Assembly: GCA_039810585.1 (NCBI GenBank)
Contig: JBDHXF010000018.1
Span: forward strand, 3,626-67,625
From: JBBATK01 sp039810585
Lineage (GTDB): Bacteria > Bacteroidota > Ignavibacteria > Kapaibacteriales > NICIL-2
DNA: 64,000 nucleotides
Reading direction: 5' to 3'
Shown here: positions 25,841 to 34,892 of the stretch, in pieces
Layout of the letters: every line of letters starts with the position of its first letter
Numbering within the stretch: position 1 is the first letter of the stretch
The notes under the pieces: generated by a model
What the model was told of the DNA's origin: nothing
Database searches by the model: none
What the model saw: the letters and a program-made list of their open reading frames with translations, nothing else
Position numbers and translations under genes: made by a program

Positions 25841-25873
25841 CGACGACAACGCACGAAGTGCGCACGAATAATA
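25841..25873 (-). repeat. REP-like palindrome, copy 3 (minus orientation, GAA loop, eroded)
   Basis: CGCAC (25850-25854), loop GAA, GTGCG (25858-25862), followed on the plus strand by CACGAATAATAAG. On the minus strand this reads TTATTATTCGTGCG before the stem, as in the other copies. The far CACGAAT arm is lost. It faces copy 4, 80 bases away. Confidence 0.6.
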
Positions 25874-25911
25874 AGCAGCCTGTTCGTGGTACCGTAGATC
25901 AGACTAAGGAT

Positions 25912-25929
25912 ATCCGTAGCACTACGGAT
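25912..25929. other. Short palindrome between two REP-like copies
   Basis: ATCCGTAG (25912-25919) and CTACGGAT (25922-25929) are inverted copies around CA. It lies at the centre of the segment bounded by the two inverted REP-like elements and upstream of the T9SS cargo gene. Confidence 0.35.
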
Positions 25930-25954
25930 GTACAGGTGAGTAGTCTTGAGTACT

Positions 25955-25985
25955 TTTTATTCGTGCGCATTGCATGCGCACTCTC
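25955..25985 (+). repeat. REP-like palindrome, copy 4
   Basis: TTTTTATTCGTGCG leads into GTGCGCAT (25963-25970), loop TGC, ATGCGCAC (25974-25981), a perfect 8-bp stem. The terminal CACGAAT is replaced by CACTCTC. It is oriented opposite to copy 3 and ends about 30 bases before the next ATG. Confidence 0.6.
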
Positions 25986-26012
25986 AACTAACCACCGTTT
26001 ACAGGAAGCTCC

Positions 26013-26819
26013 ATGAGCAAAATTCTCTTCTCGCTGATTGTCGTTGTTTGTGCGATGAGTCCGATGGCCGTGTGGAGTCAGGCGGGAGCATCGCCTTGCG
26101 ACAGTCTGCATCCCCACATCCTGAGCAGTGCATGTGGTTCGGTGTGCGCCGGAACAAGCGTCATTCTCGATGCCGGAAGCGGATACGCCGACTATCGTTG
26201 GTCCAACGGAATGTTCGGACAACGCCTGATCTTGAGCGGCGTAGAAGCCAGTGGAAGGTATTGGTGCGACCTGAGCACTGCTACGGGTTGTCACGCACGG
26301 ACAGAGACAACGGTGGTGAACATTTCTGCAGCACCGGCAAAACCCTATATCGTTCAGAAGGATAGTGTCCTCCTGGCAACTTCAGCTCCACACATTAGCT
26401 GGTATCGCAATCATGTGCAAATGGATGTGCAAGATCAAGAGTCGATTGTCATTCACGATAGCGCCGAATACAGTATCGTCGTCAGCGACGAGCATGGTTG
26501 TAGCAACAGTTCCGAACCCTTGAAGGCGCAGGCTTACTCTGTCGATCACCCTACTCGCGGAAATGATGCGCGTTTGAAAGTGTATCCGAATCCCACTGCC
26601 GGTAAGTTGAGTGTGCAACTGCTGTCTGACTACAGCGGAGATATTCAGTTTGCAGTGTATGACTTGAGCGGAAAAGAACTCTATCACGAACTCTGGCAAC
26701 ATCCCGGCGTCCTGGATGTGTACGTGGTCGACCTCAGCAGATTTGCCGATGGGAGCTACATCTTGGAAGCGAGAGACGGCGTAGATGTGGTGACGACGCA
26801 GGTCGTCGTACAGCACTAG
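26013..26819 (+). CDS. Secreted protein with T9SS (Por) C-terminal sorting domain
   Basis: A 268-residue exported protein. A signal peptide (MSKILFSLIVVVCAMSPMAV, cleaved near WSQA) is followed by a Cys-rich beta-sandwich-like region (about 25-170) resembling Ig-like or PKD-type domains, with ILDAGSGYADYRWSNG. The last 75 residues are a type A sorting domain: LKVYPNPTAGKLSVQL, AVYDLSGKELY, and FADGSYILEARDG, ending in VVVQH. This domain directs passage through the T9SS and is usually cleaved on surface attachment. The cargo function is unknown. It is divergent from the pirin gene across a region with two REP-like palindromes. Confidence 0.82.
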   Translation: MSKILFSLIVVVCAMSPMAVWSQAGASPCDSLHPHILSSACGSVCAGTSVILDAGSGYADYRWSNGMFGQRLILSGVEASGRYWCDLSTATGCHARTETTVVNISAAPAKPYIVQKDSVLLATSAPHISWYRNHVQMDVQDQESIVIHDSAEYSIVVSDEHGCSNSSEPLKAQAYSVDHPTRGNDARLKVYPNPTAGKLSVQLLSDYSGDIQFAVYDLSGKELYHELWQHPGVLDVYVVDLSRFADGSYILEARDGVDVVTTQVVVQH

Positions 26820-26850
26820 GCTGGCACGTAGCTATGAGTTCACCTGTGAA

Positions 26851-29109
26851 CTAGAGCGTGCACTCGAGCTGCAATGAGACGGAGCGAATGGGTGCCAAGT
26901 TGCCCGGAATTTCAACGTAGTAATAATCGAAGATATTCTTACAGCTCACTGTCCACTTGCATGGCACGGAGGCAATGTGTGTATTCAGCAGCACGCGGAG
27001 ATCGACGACGTGAATCGGCACGCGAATGTCACCGTCGGCAACGAGCCCAAGATTCACCAACCGATCGTCCACTTGCTCCTGGCGAGAGAGGTACCGATAA
27101 TCACACTGCAGTTCAACATTGCCTATGTCGTAGATCAAGCGATTTGTCCACTGCACATTATGGCGAAAAGCCAAGGTAGTACCAGTACTGAGATCCGTAG
27201 GCTGCATGAGGTTAAGTGAGCTTTCAAGACCGAGCACTTTGCAGATAATCCACGTCTTGGCATCGCACTCCATTCCCTGAATGCGCGCTCTGGTGACGTT
27301 ATTGAACTGAATCTGTGCCGAGGTTGAACTCACGTCAAATTGTGGCTCGATGAGATCGTAGAGCTCACTTTGATAGACGGAGAGATCCAGGTTGAAGACG
27401 GTGCCGGAAATGGACAGCGTTTGTTCGGCACCGAGCTCGAATGACCATCCATGCTCGGGTTTCAAATCCGGGTTGTGACCAACCCGAAATCCTGCGAACT
27501 GAATATCAGCATAGCGTTCCTCGATGCTGGGGGCGCGAAATGAACGACCCACGCTGAGACGGATATTTGTTTCAGTAGGAGCTTTGTAATGAATGCCGAG
27601 CTTGGGACTAAACTCCACACTGCTGTTCTCACCGCGGGTTTTCTCTGCGTCAAGGCGTGCACCGGCAGTGACAATAATATCGTTGATATTCGAAAACTCT
27701 ACCTGTCCGTATCCCGCCCCGATGGCTTGAACGTTATTTCCGTTACTCTGTCCGCTGCTCACACTGTTTGCACTAAGGGTCATTCCCAACGTCAGCGCGA
27801 CCTTCGGATTGAGAAACGTCGTGTACTGACCTTCCGAGTTGTACGCCGTGGCTGTTGACGCCAGATAGTCAGTGCTGTCCGGTGATGCCGTGTTGTTGTA
27901 TGCCGTTCGAAAAACGCTTGCTCTCAGAATCGCAAAGGAGTTGTCGCTCAATTGATTTTTCAACTCTGCACCGGCGCTGAACTTTCCGGAGTACACACGC
28001 AGCGATCGATCGGTGTTCTCAGGTGGCAGCGTTGCCTGCACTACACTACGCCAGTTAATCCAGTCAGCACGGTCTTCGTAGGCGTACTGACAAAAGATCA
28101 AGAGCTGAGAAAAGGGACTGAGAACTTGCGTGCACTTGCCGTAGAGATTGAATCGCTTGCTATCGCTAAACTGCGTGTAGCCATTGTCGCTCCGCATACC
28201 CCCGGCCAACACTATTCCTGTCGAGCCGAAGAGTCGTCCGTAACTGGCATCTACCCCCTGACCATGCAACAGCTTATCAGTCCACTTCCATTCCGCATAA
28301 CGTGGCTGTGTGTAGGCAGATCCAAAAGCGCGCAAACGAATTTCTGGGTCGGCTGATGGTTCTTTGGTCAGGACGTTCACCACGCCGCCCACGGCACTTG
28401 TGCCGTAGAGTGCACTTCCCGGTCCTTTCACGACTTCTATGCGATCGACACTGAACATTGGCAATGCGTCGAAGGACATATCAGCGTTGTCGGCGCTCAA
28501 CATTGGAAAATTGTCCAACATCAGCAGTGTCCGCGATCCCAGACCATAAGCAAAGCCGGAGGTTCCGCGGATGTTGACTTGTCCCTGTGCCACATTCACG
28601 CCCGGCACGTAGCGCAGAACTTCATCAAGTTTAGTTGCTCCACGGTCGCTAATGGTCGCGGCATCCACCACAGCAATACTGAGAGGGACGTCTTGCACGG
28701 CTTGCACGCGTTTGTTGGCAGACACCACCACTTCTGAGGTACGAATCACTTGTTCACGCAGTTCAATGCGCAGCCACACGGAATCGTCAGCCTTGAGCTG
28801 AACCGTTAGAGTGCGTGTTTCGTAGCCGATAAGACTCACAAGTATTTGGTACTGACCCGCCGGAACTTGTCGAAATCGAAACTCTCCGTTGTTGTTTGTG
28901 ATCTTACCTAAGGTGGTTTTCGAAAGTCGAACCGTCACACCCGGTATTCCCTTTGTCGTTGCTGAATCCACCACCTGACCGCCGATGCTCCCAACTCCCG
29001 CAGCAGGTGCGGAGAACGAGATGCACAGCAGAAGGATGAAGAAAACTCCTATCGAGCGTAGGCGGCAAGCCTTGAAGCTCGCCATGACTGTGAGCGAAGG
29101 TGTTCTCAT
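26851..29109 (-). CDS. TonB-dependent outer-membrane receptor
   Basis: A 752-residue receptor. After a signal peptide (ending near SFSAPAAG) comes a carboxypeptidase-regulatory-like domain (about 42-120, IGGQVVDSATTKGIPGVTVRL, GEFRFRQVPAGQYQILVSLIGYETR), then the plug (about 130-245, with DVPLSIAVVDAATI and the GPGSALYGTSAVGGVVNVLTK hallmark), then a 22-strand barrel with RSFRAPSIEERY and LKPEHGWSFELGAEQ. It takes up a large or scarce ligand, such as a siderophore, haem, cobalamin or peptide, using TonB energy; the ligand is not readable. The ATG overlaps the stop of the preceding lipoprotein gene (TAATG), so the two are translationally coupled. Confidence 0.92.
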   Translation of the reverse strand: MRTPSLTVMASFKACRLRSIGVFFILLLCISFSAPAAGVGSIGGQVVDSATTKGIPGVTVRLSKTTLGKITNNNGEFRFRQVPAGQYQILVSLIGYETRTLTVQLKADDSVWLRIELREQVIRTSEVVVSANKRVQAVQDVPLSIAVVDAATISDRGATKLDEVLRYVPGVNVAQGQVNIRGTSGFAYGLGSRTLLMLDNFPMLSADNADMSFDALPMFSVDRIEVVKGPGSALYGTSAVGGVVNVLTKEPSADPEIRLRAFGSAYTQPRYAEWKWTDKLLHGQGVDASYGRLFGSTGIVLAGGMRSDNGYTQFSDSKRFNLYGKCTQVLSPFSQLLIFCQYAYEDRADWINWRSVVQATLPPENTDRSLRVYSGKFSAGAELKNQLSDNSFAILRASVFRTAYNNTASPDSTDYLASTATAYNSEGQYTTFLNPKVALTLGMTLSANSVSSGQSNGNNVQAIGAGYGQVEFSNINDIIVTAGARLDAEKTRGENSSVEFSPKLGIHYKAPTETNIRLSVGRSFRAPSIEERYADIQFAGFRVGHNPDLKPEHGWSFELGAEQTLSISGTVFNLDLSVYQSELYDLIEPQFDVSSTSAQIQFNNVTRARIQGMECDAKTWIICKVLGLESSLNLMQPTDLSTGTTLAFRHNVQWTNRLIYDIGNVELQCDYRYLSRQEQVDDRLVNLGLVADGDIRVPIHVVDLRVLLNTHIASVPCKWTVSCKNIFDYYYVEIPGNLAPIRSVSLQLECTL

Positions 29110-29639
29110 TACTTGTAGGGCTCCGGAGGCAGGTGCAGGAAATCGACGGGGATATTCACATTGAGTTGAGACTCGCCTCGTTGTACTGTGATGGCGGCAG
29201 GAGTGAAGATACTGTCAGCAGAGAACAGTCCCACCGGTCGCCAATCATGCGTGAAGTCCGGACCGTACTGTTGCGCAACAACGATGTATGCATAATGTGC
29301 CGCGCCATTGGCAAATTGATTGTCCGGAATCACGATACTGTAGTCAATACTCGCTTGATAATGAAAGGAGCTGTCGATGAGGGTGGAAGGCGTATAAATT
29401 GCCGTTCCGCTGAGGAGTTCGACGATCAGGTTCGAGTCTTTGGGCACATCGTGAAAGGCAACGACGCGTAGATCGATAAGACTATCTTTCGGCGGAAAAT
29501 GCTCGGCACCGGCTCCTTGAATAAAGGTGATGCGACCGGCAATGGTATTCTTTACCGCATAATCCTGTGGATTAATACCGCCGGAACAGCCCGAAAAGCC
29601 ATACAGGATGGCAAGTAAACTGGCAGCAAACAGTGTCAT
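29109..29639 (-). CDS. Hypothetical lipoprotein coupled to the TonB receptor
   Basis: A 176-residue protein with a lipoprotein signal: MTLFAASLLAILYGFSGCSGG, with lipobox FSGC and the Cys at residue 18. The mature part has a CarboxypepD-like or Ig-like beta character (TIAGRITFIQGAG, LIDLRVVAFHDVPKDSN). Its stop overlaps the receptor ATG in TAATG, so it is very likely the receptor's partner, for example a surface ligand-binding lipoprotein analogous in position to SusD, although it has no SusD similarity. The upstream part of the frame (from 29759) has no signal peptide and overlaps the mazG-like stop, so ATG 29639 is preferred. Confidence 0.7.
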   Translation of the reverse strand: MTLFAASLLAILYGFSGCSGGINPQDYAVKNTIAGRITFIQGAGAEHFPPKDSLIDLRVVAFHDVPKDSNLIVELLSGTAIYTPSTLIDSSFHYQASIDYSIVIPDNQFANGAAHYAYIVVAQQYGPDFTHDWRPVGLFSADSIFTPAAITVQRGESQLNVNIPVDFLHLPPEPYK

Positions 29640-29758
29640 CCTGATCGCCGTCAGCTGAGTCACTGCCGCTTGAATTCTCGTTACGTACTCCACTGGACCG
29701 TTGAACTGAGAACAACGAGTAACGAGTTGGGCGGCCGTCCTTGGCTGAATTGCGTGCA

Positions 29759-30103
29759 TCAGTACGCCTCTCCACGATGTGCAAGCTCAGCGCGTTTCTC
29801 TTCAATTCGCTGAAGTTTCGAGCGGACGGAGTCGCCGAGTGCTACGCCACCGGCGTTGCAATAATTCATGAGGGCAATGAAAACATCAGCCGCTTCATCA
29901 GCAACCCGCTCCTGGGAGATGTTCTTCCCCTTCCACTTTTTCTTCTCCAGGTTTGCCAGCTCGCCGGCTTCGCCGCAGAGTTCGAGACAGAAAAATTCTG
30001 AGGAACGACGTGGAAAGGAAGACTCTTGATAGGCATGGAAGAGTCCTTGCAGCTCGTTCAGAAAACGCTGCGCGTCGCGATGTAAGGGTGTAAGGTCATG
30101 CAT
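29759..30103 (-). CDS. MazG-like nucleotide pyrophosphohydrolase
   Basis: A 114-residue all-alpha NTP pyrophosphatase-like protein. The metal-binding pattern is visible as LELCGEAGELANLEKKKWKG (an ExxE type) and, after the spacer, RVADEAADVFIALMNYC (ExxD), which coordinate Mg2+ in MazG and related dUTPases. MazG-like proteins hydrolyse non-canonical or excess nucleoside triphosphates to monophosphate and PPi. ATG 30103 is chosen; an in-frame GTG at 30127 would add eight residues. It lies upstream of the lipoprotein-receptor pair on the same strand, possibly only by chance. Confidence 0.78.
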   Translation of the reverse strand: MHDLTPLHRDAQRFLNELQGLFHAYQESSFPRRSSEFFCLELCGEAGELANLEKKKWKGKNISQERVADEAADVFIALMNYCNAGGVALGDSVRSKLQRIEEKRAELAHRGEAY

Positions 30104-30216
30104 GGAAACGCCACGGAAATTACCCACACCGAGAAAGCAATGATCGCTTCCGATGGTGTTGGTGTGAAGAGTACAGAGTGCCGTGGTCGAATATACAAAG
30201 GGAGCGCAAAGAGCAG

Positions 30217-30921
30217 CTATTCGTCTTCGGGAAATTCGGTTGGTGTGTGAGTGGTGGGCTCCTTGATGCGGTAGCCTACTCCGCGGATGGACTGAATGTA
30301 GTGACGGCCGTCCGTTTCAATCTTGGAACGCAGACGTTTGATGTACACATCGATGATATTCGATTCCGGATCGAAGCTGACCTTCCACACATGTTGCATG
30401 ATCATGCTGCGACTCAGAATGCGGTTCTTGTTGCGCATCAGGTAATCGAGCAGGGCGTATTCCTTCGTTGTGAGTTCGATTTCCTTGTCGCCCCGGTAGG
30501 CAACGTGTAGCACTGTGTCGAGAGTCAAGTCTCCAATTTCCAGTTTGGTGGACTTCACATTAGACGAGCGCCGCATAATGGAGCGCAAACGTGCGGAGAG
30601 TTCTTCAAAGTGAAAGGGTTTGGGGAGATAGTCATCTGCGCCTAAATCCAAGCCCATCACCCGATCTTCCATCGAGCCGCGAGCGGTAAGCATTAACACG
30701 GGCATCGTTTTCCCTGCCTGTCGTAATTCCGAGAGTACTTGCAAGCCATTCTTCCGAGGAAGCATGACATCCAGAACGATAGCGTCGAACACATTATTGA
30801 GGGCCATCGTCAATCCGGTCTCGCCATCATTGGCGATCTCAACCACGTAACGCTCCTCCTCAAGTCCGCGCTTGACAAAATTTGCAACCTTGCGTTCGTC
30901 CTCGATGACAAGTATTCTCAT
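30217..30921 (-). CDS. OmpR/PhoB-family response regulator, orphan
   Basis: A 234-residue two-domain regulator. The receiver (1-118) has acidic residues in VIEDER, phospho-acceptor Asp51 in IVLDVMLP, MLTAR and the Lys of LPKPFHF. The C-terminal winged helix (about 128-223) has the DNA-binding pattern ELTTKEYALLDYLMRNKNRILSR and VYIKRLRSKIE, ending in IRGVGYRI. It is a member of the CusR/OmpR type. No histidine kinase is adjacent: upstream is an untranslated 409-base gap and a GH57 gene, downstream the mazG-like gene. A distant partner such as another sensor kinase must supply phosphate. Confidence 0.92.
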   Translation of the reverse strand: MRILVIEDERKVANFVKRGLEEERYVVEIANDGETGLTMALNNVFDAIVLDVMLPRKNGLQVLSELRQAGKTMPVLMLTARGSMEDRVMGLDLGADDYLPKPFHFEELSARLRSIMRRSSNVKSTKLEIGDLTLDTVLHVAYRGDKEIELTTKEYALLDYLMRNKNRILSRSMIMQHVWKVSFDPESNIIDVYIKRLRSKIETDGRHYIQSIRGVGYRIKEPTTHTPTEFPEDE

Positions 30922-31330
30922 ACGTAGATCCTTCTGCTAGTGGAAGCGCACTGCTACGCATCTTGAAATGCTTAGCAAACCCCGTTAATCGTTGCGCCGT
31001 AATACCGAATGTGAAGAGGATTGGAACCTTCTTCTTCGCCCGTTCATCCATTGATTCAACCCAAAAACCAATCTCCGGCTGTTAGTTGCTGCATTTGGGC
31101 TTAGGTTCAAACTACACTATCGAAAGCGTCACGACAACGAAATAAAAATTCATAAAATTTTTAATAATTGTTCAGCTTTTATGCGGCTTTGGCGTCAGCT
31201 CGTCCTGAAGGGCTCTGTATTCCTCGTGGCCATCCGTCGGTGCGGATACGCAGACACTGTTTTTTATCAATGTCACTCTCGACTTGTCTTGACATGACGA
31301 CCTGCGAAGACTGTGTTTTCCTGATTCCAA
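30922..31330. other. 409-base region between the GH57 and response-regulator genes
   Basis: No gene is supported. A strongly A/T-rich stretch (about 31137-31176) would suit a promoter for the regulator on the minus strand. Plus-strand frames here run into the GH57 3' end and are judged spurious. Confidence 0.35.
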
Positions 31331-33037
31331 TCAACTCCACCACTCCGGCTTCAACTCGGGAAAGACAAAATTACGGCTTTCGCATTCAGCCAGATGTCGT
31401 TTACTTTTTGCATCACATCGGCCTCCGGCAATCATCGACTCGGCAAGGATGAAGAGTCGCTCTAAATCGCTATGATGGTGGAAAAATCGCATTTCCGCAT
31501 AGTCTTTCGCCGACTGGGTACTTACCAGAAACTCCCAATCGCTGGCCTGCAACAGCATTAACTCACGCAGGGCTTGCTTGAGCACCCGTTGAAAAACGGC
31601 CGAGCGTGTCTTGGTCTGCGCCGCATTCATCAGTGCCTCCATTCTGTGTTCAGCCTGATAGATTGCCTCCCACATGTACTTCACCTCGTCATTCATCCAC
31701 ACTTCGTGATGTCCACCCCTGCCCCACGAACTCTCCGGTATCTTCACTACTTCGTTGGGTTGCATCTGCTGCAGATGTTCCGATGCTGTTCGCGCGTTCA
31801 CGTAGGGTGAATGGTACAAGCCGCGGAGGACGGCTTTCACAAATGCAGGACCTTCAAACCACCAGTGACCGAACAGCTCGGTGTCGAACGGTGTGCACAC
31901 CATACTCAGTCGCGAGGTGTTTTTAAAGTTCTGCATCACCGCTCGTTCGATGCTCTGCGTGAAATGAAAAGCATGCTGGTCAATACGTTCCTGCACCCAC
32001 TGCGGCACATACAACAGCTTGTACATCATGTCGGCTTTGTTATCCGTCACCCTCCAGTATCGCAACGCCGAGCGATGGAACTTCTTGTGAAAATCCAAAT
32101 ACAGCGGATCGCCCGGATAGCCTTTTTCTCCGCTCCACACCTGCATAGCAATATTCTGGTCGCGTGTAAAAATCGCCGCTGTTCCTCGCCCCACCTCGTC
32201 TGAACTGGCAACATTGTAGACAGTCATCGGCGTGTTGTCGAAAGGATGCTCGGCATTGCGTCCATGGGTTTTGCGAAAGGTCTCAGTCTTGCCGTACTGC
32301 ATCACACCAAGCGATTTCGCATTGCGCGTCGTGCCTTCATCCACGACGAAATACTCCAACCCCTCTGCCGCCACAAGCTCTTCAATGCCGGGTCGAACAC
32401 GGGTCTGCTGTAAGTGTGCTACGGGCAGGTACGTCCTCCATGCGTAGGATGGTCGATAGGCACACTCCGGGAGCCAGACGCCGCGCGGCTTACGACCAAA
32501 GTGTTTCTCATAATTGGCAACTGCCGCTCGCAGCTGCAATCTGATGGAAGAGTCAGAGCTCAAAAGCGGAAAATATCCATGGGTCGCCCCACAGGTCATT
32601 ATCTCAATATCACCGGAATCCTGCAGGGCAGCCAGTGCCTTCACGATGCTTCCGCCGTAGCGCTCGCGGAAGTCTTTCTTTCGTTTGGTGTACCACTCCT
32701 TCCAGTAGCCTGCTACGAACGGAAATTGTGGTTCATGCTCGGTCTGCTTGAAGTACTTGGCATCGTCCATGGCCATGGTCACCCGCGTGTCGCAGTAGCT
32801 CTCAAACAAGGCGGCGAAATCCGGATGCTCAAGTTGTTCGCAGAGCACAGGCGAAATGTCGATGGTCACTTTGGCCGCAATGCCTTCTGCTTTCAACTCA
32901 TGAAAGGCGTTGAGCAGCGGGATGTAGCACTCTGCCACAGCCTCACACACCCAATCGGAGCCGTGCGGCCAGGTTCCATGGTGCAGCACATAAGGCAGGT
33001 GCGTGTGAAGAATCAGAACGTAGTTGCCACCGTACAT
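31331..33037 (-). CDS. GH57 family protein, 1,4-alpha-glucan branching-enzyme type
   Basis: A 568-residue glycoside hydrolase with a (beta/alpha)7 barrel. The start YVLILHTHLPYVLHHGTW, the nucleophile region RGVWLPECAYRP with Glu191, and the acid/base segment TPFDTELFGHWWFEGP with Asp385 match GH57 branching enzymes (TK1436-like: Glu183 and Asp354). The C-terminal 150 residues form the DUF1957-like helical domain that closes the cleft. It is probably a glycogen-type branching enzyme rather than an amylase, based on length and the lack of a signal peptide. It is divergent from ggt across 45 bases. Confidence 0.85.
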   Translation of the reverse strand: MYGGNYVLILHTHLPYVLHHGTWPHGSDWVCEAVAECYIPLLNAFHELKAEGIAAKVTIDISPVLCEQLEHPDFAALFESYCDTRVTMAMDDAKYFKQTEHEPQFPFVAGYWKEWYTKRKKDFRERYGGSIVKALAALQDSGDIEIMTCGATHGYFPLLSSDSSIRLQLRAAVANYEKHFGRKPRGVWLPECAYRPSYAWRTYLPVAHLQQTRVRPGIEELVAAEGLEYFVVDEGTTRNAKSLGVMQYGKTETFRKTHGRNAEHPFDNTPMTVYNVASSDEVGRGTAAIFTRDQNIAMQVWSGEKGYPGDPLYLDFHKKFHRSALRYWRVTDNKADMMYKLLYVPQWVQERIDQHAFHFTQSIERAVMQNFKNTSRLSMVCTPFDTELFGHWWFEGPAFVKAVLRGLYHSPYVNARTASEHLQQMQPNEVVKIPESSWGRGGHHEVWMNDEVKYMWEAIYQAEHRMEALMNAAQTKTRSAVFQRVLKQALRELMLLQASDWEFLVSTQSAKDYAEMRFFHHHSDLERLFILAESMIAGGRCDAKSKRHLAECESRNFVFPELKPEWWS

Positions 33038-33082
33038 GGATCTTCCTTCGGTATTTTGAGCTCAATATAATCACCCGTCTCC

Positions 33083-34825
33083 ATGAATTTCCGATTGCCT
33101 TCGCCGTTTCGCGCAGATCAAGTCGTAGCATCCCCTCAACGTACATGGCGTGCAGTATTCCGTTGTGCTGCCGGTGACCTGATCGTCCTGCTGAGTTTTT
33201 TATACGCGCTTGCTGCGCAAAGCGCTCCGCATGCGATGGTGGTAAGCGCCCATCCGGAAGCGACGAAGGTAGGATTGGATGTTCTCAAACGTCATGGTAA
33301 CGCAGCAGATGCTGCCATTGCCGTTCAGTTCGCCCTGGCCGTGGTTTACCCTGAAGCCGGTAACATCGGTGGGGGCGGATTTTTTGTCTGGCGATCGGCA
33401 AAGGAAGAAGCCCTGTGTCTGGATTTTCGCGAGCGGGCTCCGCAACTGGCTTCGCGCGATATGTTTTTGGATTCAAGCGGACAGGTTATTCGAGAACGCT
33501 CGTTGGTGGGAGGCTTAGCATCAGGAGTCCCGGGTAGCGTGGATGGGATGGTTCGCATCCACCAACGTCTGGGCTCGCTACCGTGGAAGGATCTTGTTCA
33601 ACCCGCGATCGAGCTAGCCCGCCAGGGCTTTCGTATAACAAAACACCAAGCAGATGACCTCAACGCCTTTGCCCAACAGCTGGCGCGCTGGAACGACTCG
33701 AGTTGTGCTCTGCTGCGAAAGCTGCCGTGGAAAGCGGGCGACCTCTTGATTCAACCTGAGTTGGCTACGACGCTGGAAGCTATTCGTGATGAAGGTCGTG
33801 ACGGATTTTATCGCGGAGAATGCGCGGAGAGTGTGTTGGAGTCCATGCGCACACACGGCGGCTTGATCACACAACGAGATTTGGACGCCTATCAAGCGCA
33901 GTGGCGTCATGTGCTCAGCGGACAATTTCGAGGGTACGAGGTCATCACCATGCCACCACCTTCGTCCGGAGGCGTTGCCTTGTTGCAGCTACTGAGCATG
34001 TGGCAGCAGCATGGAAAGACACCTCCGCCCTATCATTCGGCCGCGCATTGTCATCTGGCAGTGGAGTGTGAACGACGCGTGTACGCGGATCGCTCCGAGT
34101 GGCTGGGTGATCCGGATTTTGGATCCCTGCCCATAACGCGTTTACTGGATTCCGCGTATTTGGCCGGTCGCATGTCCGACTACCGAACCGACTCCGCCAC
34201 CCTCAGTTCCCTGGTGCATCCGGGAATGGCCATGCCGAAGGAATCAGATCAAACCACTCATTTTTCGATTGTCGATGAGTATGGAAATGCCGTAGCACTG
34301 ACGACAACGCTCAACGCCTCGTTTGGATCAAAGCTCATGGTGAAGGGAGCGGGATTCTTGTTGAATAATGAAATGGACGACTTCAGCGCTAAACCGGGAA
34401 GTCCGAATATGTATGGTCTCACCGGCAGCAGCCGCAACAGCGTCGTACCCGGCAAGCGCATGCTGAGCTCGATGACGCCAACCATCCTCAGCCGAGACCA
34501 CAAGCTCTTCATGGTGGTGGGAACCCCGGGCGGAGGAACTATTATCACCTCCGTTTTTCAGAGCATTCTGAACGTGATCGACTATCATTTCAATGCTCAG
34601 AAAGCAGTCAGCGCTCCTCGCTTCCATCATCAGTGGCTGCCGGACGTAGTTGATATCGAGGAGGGTTGTGTTGATAAAACTACACGATTGCGCCTCCGGA
34701 AAATGGGTCATGTGCTTGAAGATCACAGACCTATGGGCAGAGTTGATGCCATCGTCATTGGAACGGATGGCCACATGCACGGCGGTGCAGACCCGCGAGG
34801 AGACGATTGTGTGGGTGCATTTTAG
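33083..34825 (+). CDS. ggt: Gamma-glutamyltranspeptidase
   Basis: A 580-residue N-terminal-nucleophile hydrolase, made as a precursor that cleaves itself before Thr391 (DQTTHFSIVD), exactly the position numbering of E. coli Ggt. It transfers or hydrolyses the gamma-glutamyl group of glutathione in the periplasm. The N-terminus has an anchor or signal segment (about 31-48), then HPEATKVGLDVLKRHGNAADAA. The small-subunit motifs GSKLMVKGAGFLLNNEMDDF, KRMLSSMTPTI and GTPGGGTIITSV are intact. The basic N-terminal extension before the hydrophobic run is longer than usual; a later start cannot be excluded. Confidence 0.92.
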   Translation: MNFRLPSPFRADQVVASPQRTWRAVFRCAAGDLIVLLSFLYALAAQSAPHAMVVSAHPEATKVGLDVLKRHGNAADAAIAVQFALAVVYPEAGNIGGGGFFVWRSAKEEALCLDFRERAPQLASRDMFLDSSGQVIRERSLVGGLASGVPGSVDGMVRIHQRLGSLPWKDLVQPAIELARQGFRITKHQADDLNAFAQQLARWNDSSCALLRKLPWKAGDLLIQPELATTLEAIRDEGRDGFYRGECAESVLESMRTHGGLITQRDLDAYQAQWRHVLSGQFRGYEVITMPPPSSGGVALLQLLSMWQQHGKTPPPYHSAAHCHLAVECERRVYADRSEWLGDPDFGSLPITRLLDSAYLAGRMSDYRTDSATLSSLVHPGMAMPKESDQTTHFSIVDEYGNAVALTTTLNASFGSKLMVKGAGFLLNNEMDDFSAKPGSPNMYGLTGSSRNSVVPGKRMLSSMTPTILSRDHKLFMVVGTPGGGTIITSVFQSILNVIDYHFNAQKAVSAPRFHHQWLPDVVDIEEGCVDKTTRLRLRKMGHVLEDHRPMGRVDAIVIGTDGHMHGGADPRGDDCVGAF

Positions 34826-34855
34826 CTCGGCTTATTGTCATCACCCCGGTCGTTG

Positions 34856-34863
34856 TATTTTTG
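34856..34863 (+). promoter_or_regulatory. Bacteroidota-type promoter (-7 TATTTTTG, TTG 18 bases upstream)
   Basis: TATTTTTG lies 30 bases before the ATG at 34893; a TTG at 34835-34837 is 18 bases ahead of it, near the usual -33 spacing. Confidence 0.5.
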
Positions 34864-34892
34864 TGATCGTACCAAACCAACGGAGAGAATGA

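Noticed and set aside
31168..31452. 94-codon plus-strand frame next to the GH57 gene
   Set aside because: It runs into the 3' end of the GH57 gene on the other strand and has no recognisable feature.
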